In this document: in pieces, positions 23,719 to 32,330 of the stretch
Numbering within the stretch: position 1 is the first letter of the stretch
How the letters are laid out: every line of letters starts with the position of its first letter
Source of the DNA: an uncultured Pseudomonadota bacterium
GTDB lineage: Bacteria; Pseudomonadota; Gammaproteobacteria; Steroidobacterales; Steroidobacteraceae
DNA length: 34,904 nt
Assembly (NCBI GenBank): GCA_902826225.1
Contig: CADEED010000033.1
Coordinates: forward strand, 1 to 34,904
Reading direction: 5' to 3'
The notes under the pieces: model-generated
The model's database searches: none
Told to the model about the DNA's origin: nothing
What the model saw: only the letters and a program-made list of their open reading frames with translations
Made by a program: the position numbers and the translations under genes

Positions 23719-23970
23719 ATGAACCCCGAATGGATCGGCTACATCGCCGCGACGCTCACCAGCGCCTCTTTCATCCCGCAAGCCGTCATGACCATCCGCA
23801 CGCGCGACACGCGCAGCATCTCGCGCGGGATGTACGTCATCTACACGGTCGGAATCGCTTTCTGGCTCGTGTACGGAATCGCGCTCGATTCCTGGCCGAT
23901 GATCTACGCCAACGTCGTGACGCTCGGTCTCGCGATCACGATCCTGGTACTCAAACTGCGCTACGGCTGA
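23719..23970 (+). CDS. SemiSWEET-family sugar transporter
   Basis: 83 aa, the usual size of a SemiSWEET. Three membrane helices at about 5-25, 36-56 and 60-80, with the PQ-loop motif FIPQAVMTIRTRDTRSIS after helix 1 and the conserved Asn in YANVVTL. Such proteins dimerise to form a facilitative sugar pore in the inner membrane. The ATG lies 22 nt after the tRNA CCA end with a short AGGA before it, and no terminator lies between, so it is probably transcribed from the tRNA promoter and released by tRNA 3' processing. Its stop codon directly touches the stop of the convergent gene. Confidence 0.88.
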   Translation: MNPEWIGYIAATLTSASFIPQAVMTIRTRDTRSISRGMYVIYTVGIAFWLVYGIALDSWPMIYANVVTLGLAITILVLKLRYG

Positions 23971-24405
23971 TCAGCGCAACGCCGGCTGCTGCAGGCCGGA
24001 CACCACGCGTTCGCGCAGCGTGACGCTGCCGCTCAGGAATCCTGACGAACCGACTTCCATCGCATAAAGAAGCACGCGCGCGCCTTTTTCCTCGCGCATC
24101 GTGGTTGGCGGCCCGAGTGTTTCGATGACCTCGAGCTCCCCCATGCCGATGCGGATCCGGCGCCACTTCCCGGCATCGACCCATGCGGTCGAGTCCCCCG
24201 GACGCGCCGCGGGCGCGACCCCGCGTTCGGCCGGGCGTTCGGGACGTACACGCTCCAGTTCGGCGATCTGTCGCGACAGCGAGAGCACCTGCCGCTGCAG
24301 ATCGCGGACTTCCCGCTCGAGTTGATTGACGCGCAGTTCGTCGGCCGCGAGGGTCGGCAATGGCAAGATCGGCAGGAGCAAAATCCACAGCGCGGCCCGG
24401 GTCAT
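23971..24405 (-). CDS. Periplasmic coiled-coil protein with BamE/SmpA-like domain
   Basis: 144 aa. Signal peptide (about 1-20, LWILLLPILPLPTLAA), a heptad-rich coiled coil (about 24-53, LEREVRDLQRQVLSLSRQIA), a Pro/Arg-rich linker, then about 70-140 with WRRIRIGMGELEVIETLGPP and a following VLLYAME, the SmpA/OmlA (BamE-like) pattern. BamE is a lipoprotein of the outer-membrane assembly machine; this protein lacks a lipobox Cys and has an added coiled coil, so it is a relative rather than BamE itself. I chose the ATG at 24405, which gives the signal sequence, over a longer frame to 24522. It ends exactly next to the SemiSWEET stop, tail to tail. Confidence 0.75.
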   Translation of the reverse strand: MTRAALWILLLPILPLPTLAADELRVNQLEREVRDLQRQVLSLSRQIAELERVRPERPAERGVAPAARPGDSTAWVDAGKWRRIRIGMGELEVIETLGPPTTMREEKGARVLLYAMEVGSSGFLSGSVTLRERVVSGLQQPALR

Positions 24406-24490
24406 GACGATTGGAGCGCGCCGGCAGCCGCCAAGTTGCACTGAGCCCCTTTGCGTGGAGTTGGCCCGGAACAGGGCAAATCGTCGATGA

Positions 24491-24519
24491 ACTGGCAATT
24501 TCCAGTCAAATGCTATAAA
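24491..24519 (+). promoter_or_regulatory. Sigma-70 promoter with overlapping dyad upstream of TonB receptor
   Basis: CTGGCA (24492-24497), 16-bp spacer, TATAAA (24514-24519). The -35 box is inside ACTGGCAATTTCCAGT (24491-24506), a dyad with 5-bp arms and a palindromic AATT centre, of the size of LacI/GntR-family operators. The 203-bp gap before the receptor otherwise holds a possible leader hairpin (GCGGAG/CTCCGC, 24558-24582). Confidence 0.5.
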
Positions 24520-24608
24520 CAACGCTCAAATTCGGTCTCTTCAGCGGGGGTCCTGAGCGGAGTGTGCTCATGATCGCTCCGCAGGTTGAATTCACAGGGG
24601 GTTTGATC

Positions 24609-27600
24609 ATGTCGTTCGAACGGAAAAAGACACCGGTTTCCTGTCTCCGGAAGTCCATTCTCGCGCTCGCCATCTCGGCATGCGCCGGCACGCTGGCCCA
24701 TGCCGATGCCGAAGAGACGCAAGAACTCGACGAAGTCGTCGTCACCGGCTTCCGCGGATCGCTGAATACCGCGCTCTCGCAGAAGCGCAGCGAGACTGCG
24801 GCCATCGATGTCATCGCGTCGGAAGACGTCGGCAAGTTCCCGGACAGCAACCTCGCTGAATCCATGCAGCGCATTCCTTCGGTCGCGCTCTCGCGCGGCG
24901 ATGGAGGGGAAGGCAAGAGCATCTCGGTGCGCGGACTCGGTCCGACCTTCACCCGTGTGCGCATCAACGGCATGGAAGGCGCATCGCAAACCGGCTCGAG
25001 CGACATCTACGGCGCCGGCAACGGCGGTCGCGGCTTCGACTTCAACGTCTTCCCGACGGAGATCTTCTCGCAGCTCGCCGTGCGCAAGACGATGTCGGCG
25101 GACGTCGAGGAGGGTTCGCTCGGCGCCACCGTCGACCTGCGCGCGCCGCGCCCGTTCGACTACGCCGGTGAAGACGGCGTCGTCACGATGACCGCGCGCG
25201 GCATCTACAGCGATGTTTCCGAGGAAGTGGATCCGCGCTTCTCGATGCTCGCGTCGAAGACGTTCTTCGACGGCCAGTTCGGCGTGCTCGCGTCGTTCGC
25301 ATTCCAGGAACGCCACACGCGCGAAGTCGGCTACTCCGCGGTGGACATCCTTGCCGCCAGCGCGAGCGCGAACAACATCGCGCCGATGGCCGCCGCTGGC
25401 CAGCCGCCGAACCCCGGCATCTGGCTGCCGTACTGCACGCCGATCGGCTGGACGCTCACGGCACCGAGCCCGGTGCCCGGAACTCGCGGCGCGACGGTCG
25501 ACAACTGCAGCAGCAGTCTCTACGGCGGCGTGAATCCCCGCACCAGCGATCTCGCGGCATTCACGACCGTCTACAACATGATCAACCCGGCGATCGTGGA
25601 TCCGGTGTCCGGAGTACCCATTCCGGGTGGTGGCGCGTATTTCCCGCGCCTGCCGCGCTATGTGAATTCCGAGCAGGACACCGAACGTGCGGGCGGCACC
25701 CTGAGCCTGCAGTGGGCGCCGGGCGAGAACACGAAGATCTCGCTGGATGGCTTGTTCTCCCGCTACAACGTGGAGCGGCGCGACAACTACATCCTGGGCC
25801 TGTCGACCGGCAGAAACCTGACGAACAACGGCCAGCCGATGCTTTCGATCCGGTCAGTCACGTTCGACGAGAACAACTCGGTCGAAACCGTCACGTTCGA
25901 CGGCATGGACGTGCGTTCGGAAGGCCTGGTCGACAACTACATCGCCACGTTCAAACAGCTGAACCTCGAGTTCGAGCATCAGTTCACGGAAGACTTCAAG
26001 ATCACGGCCTCGGCCGGCCGATCGACGAACGAATGGAACGGACCGAAACGGCTGCAGACGTTCATCGATGCAATCGACGTCGACGGATTCACGCTCGATT
26101 TCTCCGGCGGCCGCGAGACGCCGATCATCGGATTCGGATTCGACGTCTCGAACCCGGCGAACTTCATCTACGCGCCCACGCCCGATGGCAACCAGACGGT
26201 GGTCGGCGGCTACTCGTTCCAGGGCAAGCCGTCGCGCAATGTCACGGCCATCACGCAGTTCGAGCTCGGCGGCGAATGGCAGGTCAACGACGGCTGGAAG
26301 TTCAAGACCGGCCTGCAGTGGCGCGAGAACAATTTCAAGGCGCGGAACTCGGGCATCCTGGCGGCGCAGACCGCCACCCAGGCACTGCCGGCGGGCACGA
26401 CGCTCGCCGACTACGTGAGGACCATCGACGATCTCGACGACAAGTTCGGTTCGGGCGCGCCCGGCAGCTGGGTGGCGATGGATCCTGACCGCTGGGCGGA
26501 GACCTTCAATTTCCCCGACAACTTCAACTTCTGCGGCATCGAGTGCGGTGCGAACCGCTCCGGCGTCGTCGAAGAAGTCACGAGCGCGTTCGCGATGCTC
26601 TCGTGGGATACGGAGTGGGGCATCCCGGTTCGCGGCGATCTCGGTGTGCGGTACGTCAACACGCGCCAATCGGCCTTTGGCCACATTCCGATCGCCGCTC
26701 CGATGGGTGCTCCTTTCCCGAACGTCGGCTTCCGTCAGGACGTCGACAACGAGTACAAGGACGTCCTGCCGTCGTTGAACGTCGTGTTCGAGCTCACACC
26801 GGACCTGCTGCTGCGCTTCGCCGCGGCAAAGGTCATGTCGCGCGCCGATCTCGGCAGCATCACGCCAAGCGTTTCGGTGACCGCGACCACGCAGAACGCC
26901 ACGGTGAACAATCCGCTGCTCGACCCGATCCGCGCGAAGACCGCGGACCTGGGCCTGGAGTGGTACTTCGCGGAAGGTTCGCTGTTGTCCGCCTCGTACT
27001 TCTACAAGGACATCGAGACGTACATCCAGCGCATCTCCGGCCTCGAGCCGTTCCGCAACCTGGGTGTGCCGGATTCCGTGCTCGCAGGATCGCCCTCGTC
27101 GCCGACGGACAACTTCAACGTCGGGCGTCTGCAGAACACGGACGGCGGTCCCTTGAAGGGCATCGAGCTCAATGCGCAGGTGCAGTTCAGCATGTTGCCC
27201 GGGTTCTTGAGCCACACGGGCTTCCTGGCGAACTACACGCACGTCGAATCGACGATCCAGTACGTGCTGACGAGCGCCAACGGAGTGCCGGTGACGTTCA
27301 CCGAGGACGACCTGGTGGACCTCTCGCCGAACACGGCGAGCGGCACGCTGTTCTTCGACAACAGCGTGTTCAGCGCGCGCGTCACGGGTTCGTACCGCGA
27401 CGCGTACATCCGTTCGCTGCCTGCCTCGGCCGGCAGCGACGTGCGCGGTAACAAGGCGAACATGTTCTTCGACTTCTCGTCGTCGTGGAACGTGAACGAA
27501 AACCTGACGCTGATTTTCGAGGCGCAGAACCTCACGAAGGAGCGGAACACGCTGTTCATCGACCGCACGCGCGAGGACACGCTGTTCCAGACCGAGATCG

Positions 27601-27638
27601 GCCGGACCTACAATCTGGGTGCGACGTTCAAGTTCTGA
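24609..27638 (+). CDS. TonB-dependent receptor, TonB-Xanth-Caul type
   Basis: 1009 aa. Signal peptide (1-33), TonB-box region LDEVVVTGFR (40-49), then a plug beginning with DVIASEDVGKFPDSNLAESM and containing ISVRGLGPTFTRVRINGMEG, the pattern of the large TonB-Xanth-Caul group, and a barrel ending NLGATFKF. Members of this group take up plant or algal oligosaccharides and other large ligands in Xanthomonas, Caulobacter and relatives. The ATG follows AGGGGG at good spacing; an upstream in-frame GTG at 24564 would put 15 extra residues before the signal. No glycoside hydrolase or inner-membrane sugar transporter other than the nearby SemiSWEET is next to it, so its ligand cannot be named. Confidence 0.93.
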   Translation: MSFERKKTPVSCLRKSILALAISACAGTLAHADAEETQELDEVVVTGFRGSLNTALSQKRSETAAIDVIASEDVGKFPDSNLAESMQRIPSVALSRGDGGEGKSISVRGLGPTFTRVRINGMEGASQTGSSDIYGAGNGGRGFDFNVFPTEIFSQLAVRKTMSADVEEGSLGATVDLRAPRPFDYAGEDGVVTMTARGIYSDVSEEVDPRFSMLASKTFFDGQFGVLASFAFQERHTREVGYSAVDILAASASANNIAPMAAAGQPPNPGIWLPYCTPIGWTLTAPSPVPGTRGATVDNCSSSLYGGVNPRTSDLAAFTTVYNMINPAIVDPVSGVPIPGGGAYFPRLPRYVNSEQDTERAGGTLSLQWAPGENTKISLDGLFSRYNVERRDNYILGLSTGRNLTNNGQPMLSIRSVTFDENNSVETVTFDGMDVRSEGLVDNYIATFKQLNLEFEHQFTEDFKITASAGRSTNEWNGPKRLQTFIDAIDVDGFTLDFSGGRETPIIGFGFDVSNPANFIYAPTPDGNQTVVGGYSFQGKPSRNVTAITQFELGGEWQVNDGWKFKTGLQWRENNFKARNSGILAAQTATQALPAGTTLADYVRTIDDLDDKFGSGAPGSWVAMDPDRWAETFNFPDNFNFCGIECGANRSGVVEEVTSAFAMLSWDTEWGIPVRGDLGVRYVNTRQSAFGHIPIAAPMGAPFPNVGFRQDVDNEYKDVLPSLNVVFELTPDLLLRFAAAKVMSRADLGSITPSVSVTATTQNATVNNPLLDPIRAKTADLGLEWYFAEGSLLSASYFYKDIETYIQRISGLEPFRNLGVPDSVLAGSPSSPTDNFNVGRLQNTDGGPLKGIELNAQVQFSMLPGFLSHTGFLANYTHVESTIQYVLTSANGVPVTFTEDDLVDLSPNTASGTLFFDNSVFSARVTGSYRDAYIRSLPASAGSDVRGNKANMFFDFSSSWNVNENLTLIFEAQNLTKERNTLFIDRTREDTLFQTEIGRTYNLGATFKF

Positions 27639-27731
27639 TTCACAGGAGTGCGTCTGGTCCGGGATGATCGCGAGGCGGTTCTTCGACATCGCCTCGCGCT
27701 CCCAGCCGGCGTCGCGCAACCCGCCGCCGAG

Positions 27732-27757
27732 GTCGAACGGGTTCGGCCCGATTCGAC
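27732..27757. terminator. Possible bidirectional hairpin between TonB receptor and rhomboid gene
   Basis: GTCGAACGGG and CCCGATTCGAC pair with one bulged base around loop TTCGG, 94 bp after the receptor stop and just before the end of the convergent rhomboid gene. No T-run is seen. Confidence 0.35.
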
Positions 27758-27764
27758 AGTCCGT

Positions 27765-30473
27765 TCAGTCTTTCCCGCGGGGCACCGCGAACTGGGCGTC
27801 GCAAGTCTTGGTCGATCGCTTCTTCGACCACGCGAGGCTCGCGGGGGTGCGCCCGACGACCGGGCGCAGTCGCGCGTACACCGCCGCATCGCCGGCCATG
27901 CACGCGAGCTTGGCGAACTGGTTGACGATGATGTCGCTGTCCGGGTGGCGTTGCCGCAGCCGCGTGAAGCCATCCAGGATGCGCGGCCACTCGGCCTCGC
28001 CGGTGGTGAACAGATTCTTCTCGTCGTCCTCCAGCGCCGAATAGGCGGCGTAGAGGGCCGCGTAGAGCTCGTCCGGCTCGAGCTTGCCCCGACGCGACTC
28101 CGCGGCGATGCGGATGAAAGCGTCGATCCGCGCGAGCGAGCCGCCCCAGCGCGGCATCAGCGCCCGCATCCTCGCGGCGTAGATCGGTAGATAGTCTGGG
28201 AAACGCTGCGCCGCTTCTTCGAAGATCGCATCGAGCGTGTCGGATTCCGCACCCTGGTCGAGTCCGACGTTCAACGAGATCTGGTGCCAGTACGGGTGGT
28301 CAAGGCCGCGCTCGCGGATCTCGCGCAGACCGGCGGCTGCCATCTCGGAACGGTAGGCGAACAGCCGCCAGCTCTCGGGGCTCACCGAGTTCGCGCCGCC
28401 GAAGCCGCGCGCCGACCACGCCCAGTTCTGGAAGATCATCACCTCGGCGAGCTCGGCGCCGATCGGGTCGTCGACGGAGCGCCGCCAGTCCGAGACTTTG
28501 CCGAGCAGATGCTCGAGCTCGTCCTCGCCGTAGAAGAAGTAGTCGTCGAGTCCGCCCATGATGCCGCTCAGGCTCGATCCGCCGTCCGGCATGTCGCCGG
28601 GCGACTTCGCGCTCGTCGCGATGAGTTCTTCGAGCGTCCCATAGTCGCCGGCGACGAAAAGACGCTGCGCGCGGCATCCGGCCTGCTGTCGCAGCTTCGG
28701 ACCGTCTCGGGTCGAGTCGCTGAATGCGGGGAGGTTGCCGAGTGAGGCCGGCTCGAGCACGCACTCGCGCGCGCCCGACGAAAACCAGCTGCGCACCTTC
28801 ATGACGGGTGCGCTCGCGGCCAGCGCGCGCGGCCGCAGATCGAATGCGGCGCGCATGTTGAGCCGCTGCATCGCCGCCGTCACTTTCTGGGTCTCGACCG
28901 CGGCTTTTCCCATCCTGTCGGCCGTGTCCTGGTTGCTGTCGTCGGCGAAGGCGCGCACCGCTTCCGCCCACGTCAGACGCGCGCGGACGAACTCCAGCAC
29001 GCGCGCATGGAAAATCTGCTGGTCTTTCGCGACTTTTCCTGACTTGCGCTCCGCCTTGAGACGCTCCTCCGCGTCCTTCCAGAACGGAATGATCTCCTCT
29101 TCGAACTTCTGCTCGAGCTCGGCCTCGCTGACGCTGCCCTGGGACGCGCGCGCGGCGAGCTCCTCCCAGCTGCGCAAGTTGGCCGCTTCGGCCGCGGAGT
29201 ACCACGAGCGCTGGAGGAAGAATCGCTCGGTCACGCTCGTCTGGCCGATCGCCGTGCGCAGGTGGAGGAAGCACGCCGCGCCGATCACGACGGTGCACGC
29301 CGCCGCCGCAATGACGTTCTTCGATGGGAACGCCTGCCGGATCTCGAAGTCGACCGGCCGTGCCCAGACCCACCCGAACAGAAAGCCGCTGAGCAATCCG
29401 CCCACGTGCGCAGCGTTGTCGACGAGCGGATCGAAGAAACCGCCGAGCAGATTGAAGAGCATGAAAGCCAGTGTGCTGGGCCAGTACGCGAACGCGATCG
29501 GCCGCGGAATGCGCGAGCGCGGGTTCAGCAACATCGCGAGCAGGGCGCCGACGATGCCGAAGATCGCTCCGGAGGCGCCCACGCTCGAGATCGACGGCTC
29601 CCAGACGAGTCGCGCCAGGCTGCCGCACAACGCGCTCGCGAAATAGAGGAATGCGAACACCCAGGTGCCGAACAACCGTTCGGTGAGTCGGCCGACGTTC
29701 CATAGAACCCACAGGTTGAGCACGAGGTGCAGCCAGCTGCCGTGCACGAACGTCGCGCAGATCAGGCGCCACCATTGGCCGGACGTCGTCATGGGACCGA
29801 AATTCGCGCCCCAGCCCAGGAGCTGCGCGGGTTCGAAGGGTCCGAACGTGCGCGTCGAGATCGCCATCGCGACGAAGACCGCGATGTTGGCAGCCACCAG
29901 GGCCGGCGCCAGCCACACGCGACCGCCGAGGGCGCGCAGGCGCGCGTTGAACTCACGGGTCTCCTGCCAGTGGCGATCGAAGCGCGCGCTGCGCGTCGGG
30001 GGCAAACGGTCCAGCAAGGCGTCGACTTCGCGCTCGCCGCGGGGTTCGAACGTCACGATGCGCGCCGGCAGGAAACGCCGGCGAATCTCGAACCGGACCA
30101 GGGTTCCGTCCGCGGCGCAATTGCGGATCCGGGCGGTGTCCGTCGTGAACTCGCGCGGCGCCGCGGCGCCGAGCCACGTCCGGTGCGTGCCGACGAGACG
30201 CAGGCTGTCGCCGGTGATTTCGATCGCGCCGCGACCGAACAGTGGCGAACGGCGGAGCAGCGCCTGGAACCAGCCAGCCCAGCCATCGCGGCGCGAGAAG
30301 CGTCCCTCGAGGAGTGTCGGGACAGCGGGTTCATCCGCCGGGGAGGGATCGGGCGCGCCGCTCCGCCGCTCGATCTCCGCGGAAAGTCGCGCGAAGTTGA
30401 GCGGAAACGCGTTCCGGTCGATCAGCCGCTGGAGATCGTGCAGTTGCGTCAGCGAATAACCGCTGAAATCCAT
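27765..30473 (-). CDS. Rhomboid intramembrane protease fused to long C-terminal DUF4034-like region
   Basis: 902 aa from the ATG at 30473. Residues 1-185 are cytosolic. About 190-410 form the rhomboid core: VHGSWLHLVLNLWVLWNVG, the catalytic serine S301 in GASGAIFG and the catalytic histidine H356 in NAAHVGG. A further membrane segment follows (VIAAAACTVVIGAACFLHL), and then about 480 soluble residues ending the protein. That tail contains NWAWSARGFG, YWHQISLNVGL, FPDYLPIYAARMRALMPRWG and an HPDSDIIVNQFAKLAC motif, resembling DUF4034; this part is from memory of the family. The substrate is unknown. Start alternatives are ATG at 30494 and 30545. The gene is divergent from the amino acid permease. 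Confidence 0.85.
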   Translation of the reverse strand: MDFSGYSLTQLHDLQRLIDRNAFPLNFARLSAEIERRSGAPDPSPADEPAVPTLLEGRFSRRDGWAGWFQALLRRSPLFGRGAIEITGDSLRLVGTHRTWLGAAAPREFTTDTARIRNCAADGTLVRFEIRRRFLPARIVTFEPRGEREVDALLDRLPPTRSARFDRHWQETREFNARLRALGGRVWLAPALVAANIAVFVAMAISTRTFGPFEPAQLLGWGANFGPMTTSGQWWRLICATFVHGSWLHLVLNLWVLWNVGRLTERLFGTWVFAFLYFASALCGSLARLVWEPSISSVGASGAIFGIVGALLAMLLNPRSRIPRPIAFAYWPSTLAFMLFNLLGGFFDPLVDNAAHVGGLLSGFLFGWVWARPVDFEIRQAFPSKNVIAAAACTVVIGAACFLHLRTAIGQTSVTERFFLQRSWYSAAEAANLRSWEELAARASQGSVSEAELEQKFEEEIIPFWKDAEERLKAERKSGKVAKDQQIFHARVLEFVRARLTWAEAVRAFADDSNQDTADRMGKAAVETQKVTAAMQRLNMRAAFDLRPRALAASAPVMKVRSWFSSGARECVLEPASLGNLPAFSDSTRDGPKLRQQAGCRAQRLFVAGDYGTLEELIATSAKSPGDMPDGGSSLSGIMGGLDDYFFYGEDELEHLLGKVSDWRRSVDDPIGAELAEVMIFQNWAWSARGFGGANSVSPESWRLFAYRSEMAAAGLREIRERGLDHPYWHQISLNVGLDQGAESDTLDAIFEEAAQRFPDYLPIYAARMRALMPRWGGSLARIDAFIRIAAESRRGKLEPDELYAALYAAYSALEDDEKNLFTTGEAEWPRILDGFTRLRQRHPDSDIIVNQFAKLACMAGDAAVYARLRPVVGRTPASLAWSKKRSTKTCDAQFAVPRGKD

Positions 30474-30597
30474 GCTGCCGTCCCGTTCGTCCATACCTGC
30501 ATTCTGCACCGGGGAGGCGGATGGTGACCTCTCCTGTGAAAACATCGGCGGTTTGCCGTATGTTGCGCGCACCCGCACGAACGAATGCGAGCGAAAC

Positions 30598-31953
30598 TTG
30601 AACGCCAACGACGCGTCGATACCCGCTACCGAAAAACTTTCCAAGTCACTGCAAGCCCGTCACCTCGTGATGATCTCCATCGGCGGGATCATCGGCGCCG
30701 GCGTGTTCGTCGGCAGCAGCGCCGCGATCGCGACGATCGGTCCGGCGGTGATCCTGAGCTACGTCTTCGCCGGCATCGTGGTCTACGGCGTGATCCGCAT
30801 CCTCGCGCGCATGGCGATGGATCAACCCGGTCTCGGCTCGTTCACCGAGTACGTGCGCGCGGGCCTCGGCAACGGCGCGGGCTTCATCTCTGGCTGGCTC
30901 TACTGGTGGTTCTGGGTCGTCGTCGTCGCCATCGAAGCCATCGCGGGCGCGGTCACCATCCAGGCGTGGTTGCCGATGCTCGACGTCTGGCAGATAGGGC
31001 TCGGGCTCATGGTGCTGCTGACGGCGGTCAACCTCACCTCCGCACGGTCGTACGGCGAGTTCGAGTTCTGGTTCGCGTCGATCAAGGTCGCGGCCATCGT
31101 GGTGTTCATCGTCATCGCCGCATCGTGGCTCCTGGGCGTCGGCAATCCTTCCCCAACCGGGCTCTCGAACCTCAGCGCACATCAGGGGTTTGCGCCGTTC
31201 GGCTGGGCCGCGATCCTCACCGGGGTCACCACCGTGATCTTCTCGATGGTCGGCGCCGAGATCGTCACCGTCGCCGCCGCGGAATCCTCCGAATCCAACA
31301 AGACGATGTCGCGGCTCGCGGCGACCGTCGTGCTGCGCATCCTGCTGTTCTACGTGCTCTCGATCGCGTTGATCCTGTGCATCGTGCCGTGGACGCAGTT
31401 CAAGTCGGGCGATTCGTCGTTCGCGCTGGCGCTCCAGAAGATCGGAATTCCCGGCGCGGCGACGATCATGAATGTCATCGTGTTGACCGCGGTCCTGTCG
31501 TGCCTGAATTCCGGCGTCTACGTGACCGCGCGCGTGCTGTTCGCGATGGCCGACAAGGGCGACGCACCCCGCTGGCTGACCGAGGTCAACAAGCGCCAGG
31601 TGCCGGCGCGTGCGATCGTGCTCGGCAGCGCGTTCGGCTTCATCGTGATGCTCATGCGTGACGTCGCGCCCGAGAAGCTCTTCAACTTCCTGCTGAACTC
31701 CTGCGGCGCGCTGATGTTGTTCACGTATCTCTACGTGGCCATCGCGCACTTCTATTTTCCGTATTCGAAGCCCGAGCTGCGCACGACGGGCGGCGCGCCG
31801 ATCGTCGCCGGCGGCGCCGCGCTCGCGATGGCCGCCGTCATCGTCGCCATGTGCGTCATGCCGGCCAAGCGGCCGGAGATGATCGCGAGCCTCGCGTGCT
31901 TCGGGGTGATCGTCGTTGCGCTCGTCGTGAAGCGCGTCATGGCCCGCCGCTAG
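30598..31953 (+). CDS. APC-family amino acid permease
   Basis: 451 aa, twelve hydrophobic segments. It starts LNANDASIPATEKLSKSLQA, then RHLVMISIGGIIGAGVFVGS, the helix-1 signature of the amino acid transporter branch that includes GabP, ProY and CycA. Later FSMVGAEIVTVAAAESSESN is the conserved helix-6 region of that branch. It moves an amino acid with protons across the inner membrane; which one cannot be told. The TTG at 30598 is chosen because in-frame upstream codons overlap the divergent gene and have non-membrane, Arg/Cys-containing sequence; the next ATG (30667) would cut into helix 1. No good ribosome-binding site is seen. Its stop overlaps the stop of the decayed hydrolase on the other strand by 2 bp. 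Confidence 0.88.
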   Translation: MNANDASIPATEKLSKSLQARHLVMISIGGIIGAGVFVGSSAAIATIGPAVILSYVFAGIVVYGVIRILARMAMDQPGLGSFTEYVRAGLGNGAGFISGWLYWWFWVVVVAIEAIAGAVTIQAWLPMLDVWQIGLGLMVLLTAVNLTSARSYGEFEFWFASIKVAAIVVFIVIAASWLLGVGNPSPTGLSNLSAHQGFAPFGWAAILTGVTTVIFSMVGAEIVTVAAAESSESNKTMSRLAATVVLRILLFYVLSIALILCIVPWTQFKSGDSSFALALQKIGIPGAATIMNVIVLTAVLSCLNSGVYVTARVLFAMADKGDAPRWLTEVNKRQVPARAIVLGSAFGFIVMLMRDVAPEKLFNFLLNSCGALMLFTYLYVAIAHFYFPYSKPELRTTGGAPIVAGGAALAMAAVIVAMCVMPAKRPEMIASLACFGVIVVALVVKRVMARR

Positions 31954-32290
31954 GCGGGTAGACGCCTGGCGATCCACGCGCGGATGTCGTTCATCACGAC
32001 GTCCTTGCCGATGTCGCCGAGCGGGTCGTGGAAGTAGCCCTCGTAGAGCTTGAGCGTCTTGTCCTTCGACGACCCTGCACGACCTTCGGGTCGCGCGAGA
32101 ACTGTTCCTTCGGGAGCTTCAGCACGTGCGCGTGCGGCGCGATGTGCGACAGGCCCTTGAGCACCGCCAGCGCGAAGTCGGGCGCCGGCACCTGGTACGC
32201 GAAGCTCTCGCAGATCAGGCCGGCGACCGCCGACTGGTTGTCCAGCGTGTGGTTGCAGGCGATCACGCCGCCCGCGCTGTGACCGGGTAT
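31950..32290 (-). pseudogene. Decayed alpha/beta hydrolase (lysophospholipase-like), 5' truncated with internal out-of-frame deletion
   Basis: Two remnants of one gene in different frames. The first (32284 to about 32073) reads GHSAGGVIACNHTLDNQSAV, then LICESFAYQVPAPDFALAVL and FSRDPKVVQ, with the GHSAG nucleophile of a serine hydrolase. The second (about 32072 to 31950) reads SSKDKTLKLYEGYFHDPLGD, then IGKDVVMNDIRAWIARRLPA and a stop; HD is the catalytic His region. In intact relatives about 65 residues, with the catalytic Asp, lie between these parts; they are missing here and the frame is lost. Everything upstream of the nucleophile is also gone: an in-frame TAA lies near 32312 and the next gene ends at 32331. 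The protein cannot be active. Confidence 0.82.
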
Positions 32291-32330
32291 CTCCGCACCC
32301 CTTGATCGTTGTTAGCGCGGGTCGGTTATA

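Noticed and set aside
24558..24582. GCGGAG/CTCCGC hairpin in the second receptor's leader as a riboswitch.
   Set aside because: The stem is only 6 bp and no known riboswitch core, such as a B12 box, is visible.
25854..27719. A 621-codon minus-strand frame opposite the second TonB receptor.
   Set aside because: Same cause; the composition is dominated by Arg/Val/Glu and it has no recognisable start context.
31994..32266. A 90-residue protein on the minus strand.
   Set aside because: It is the remnant of a serine hydrolase followed by out-of-frame residues, better described as a pseudogene.
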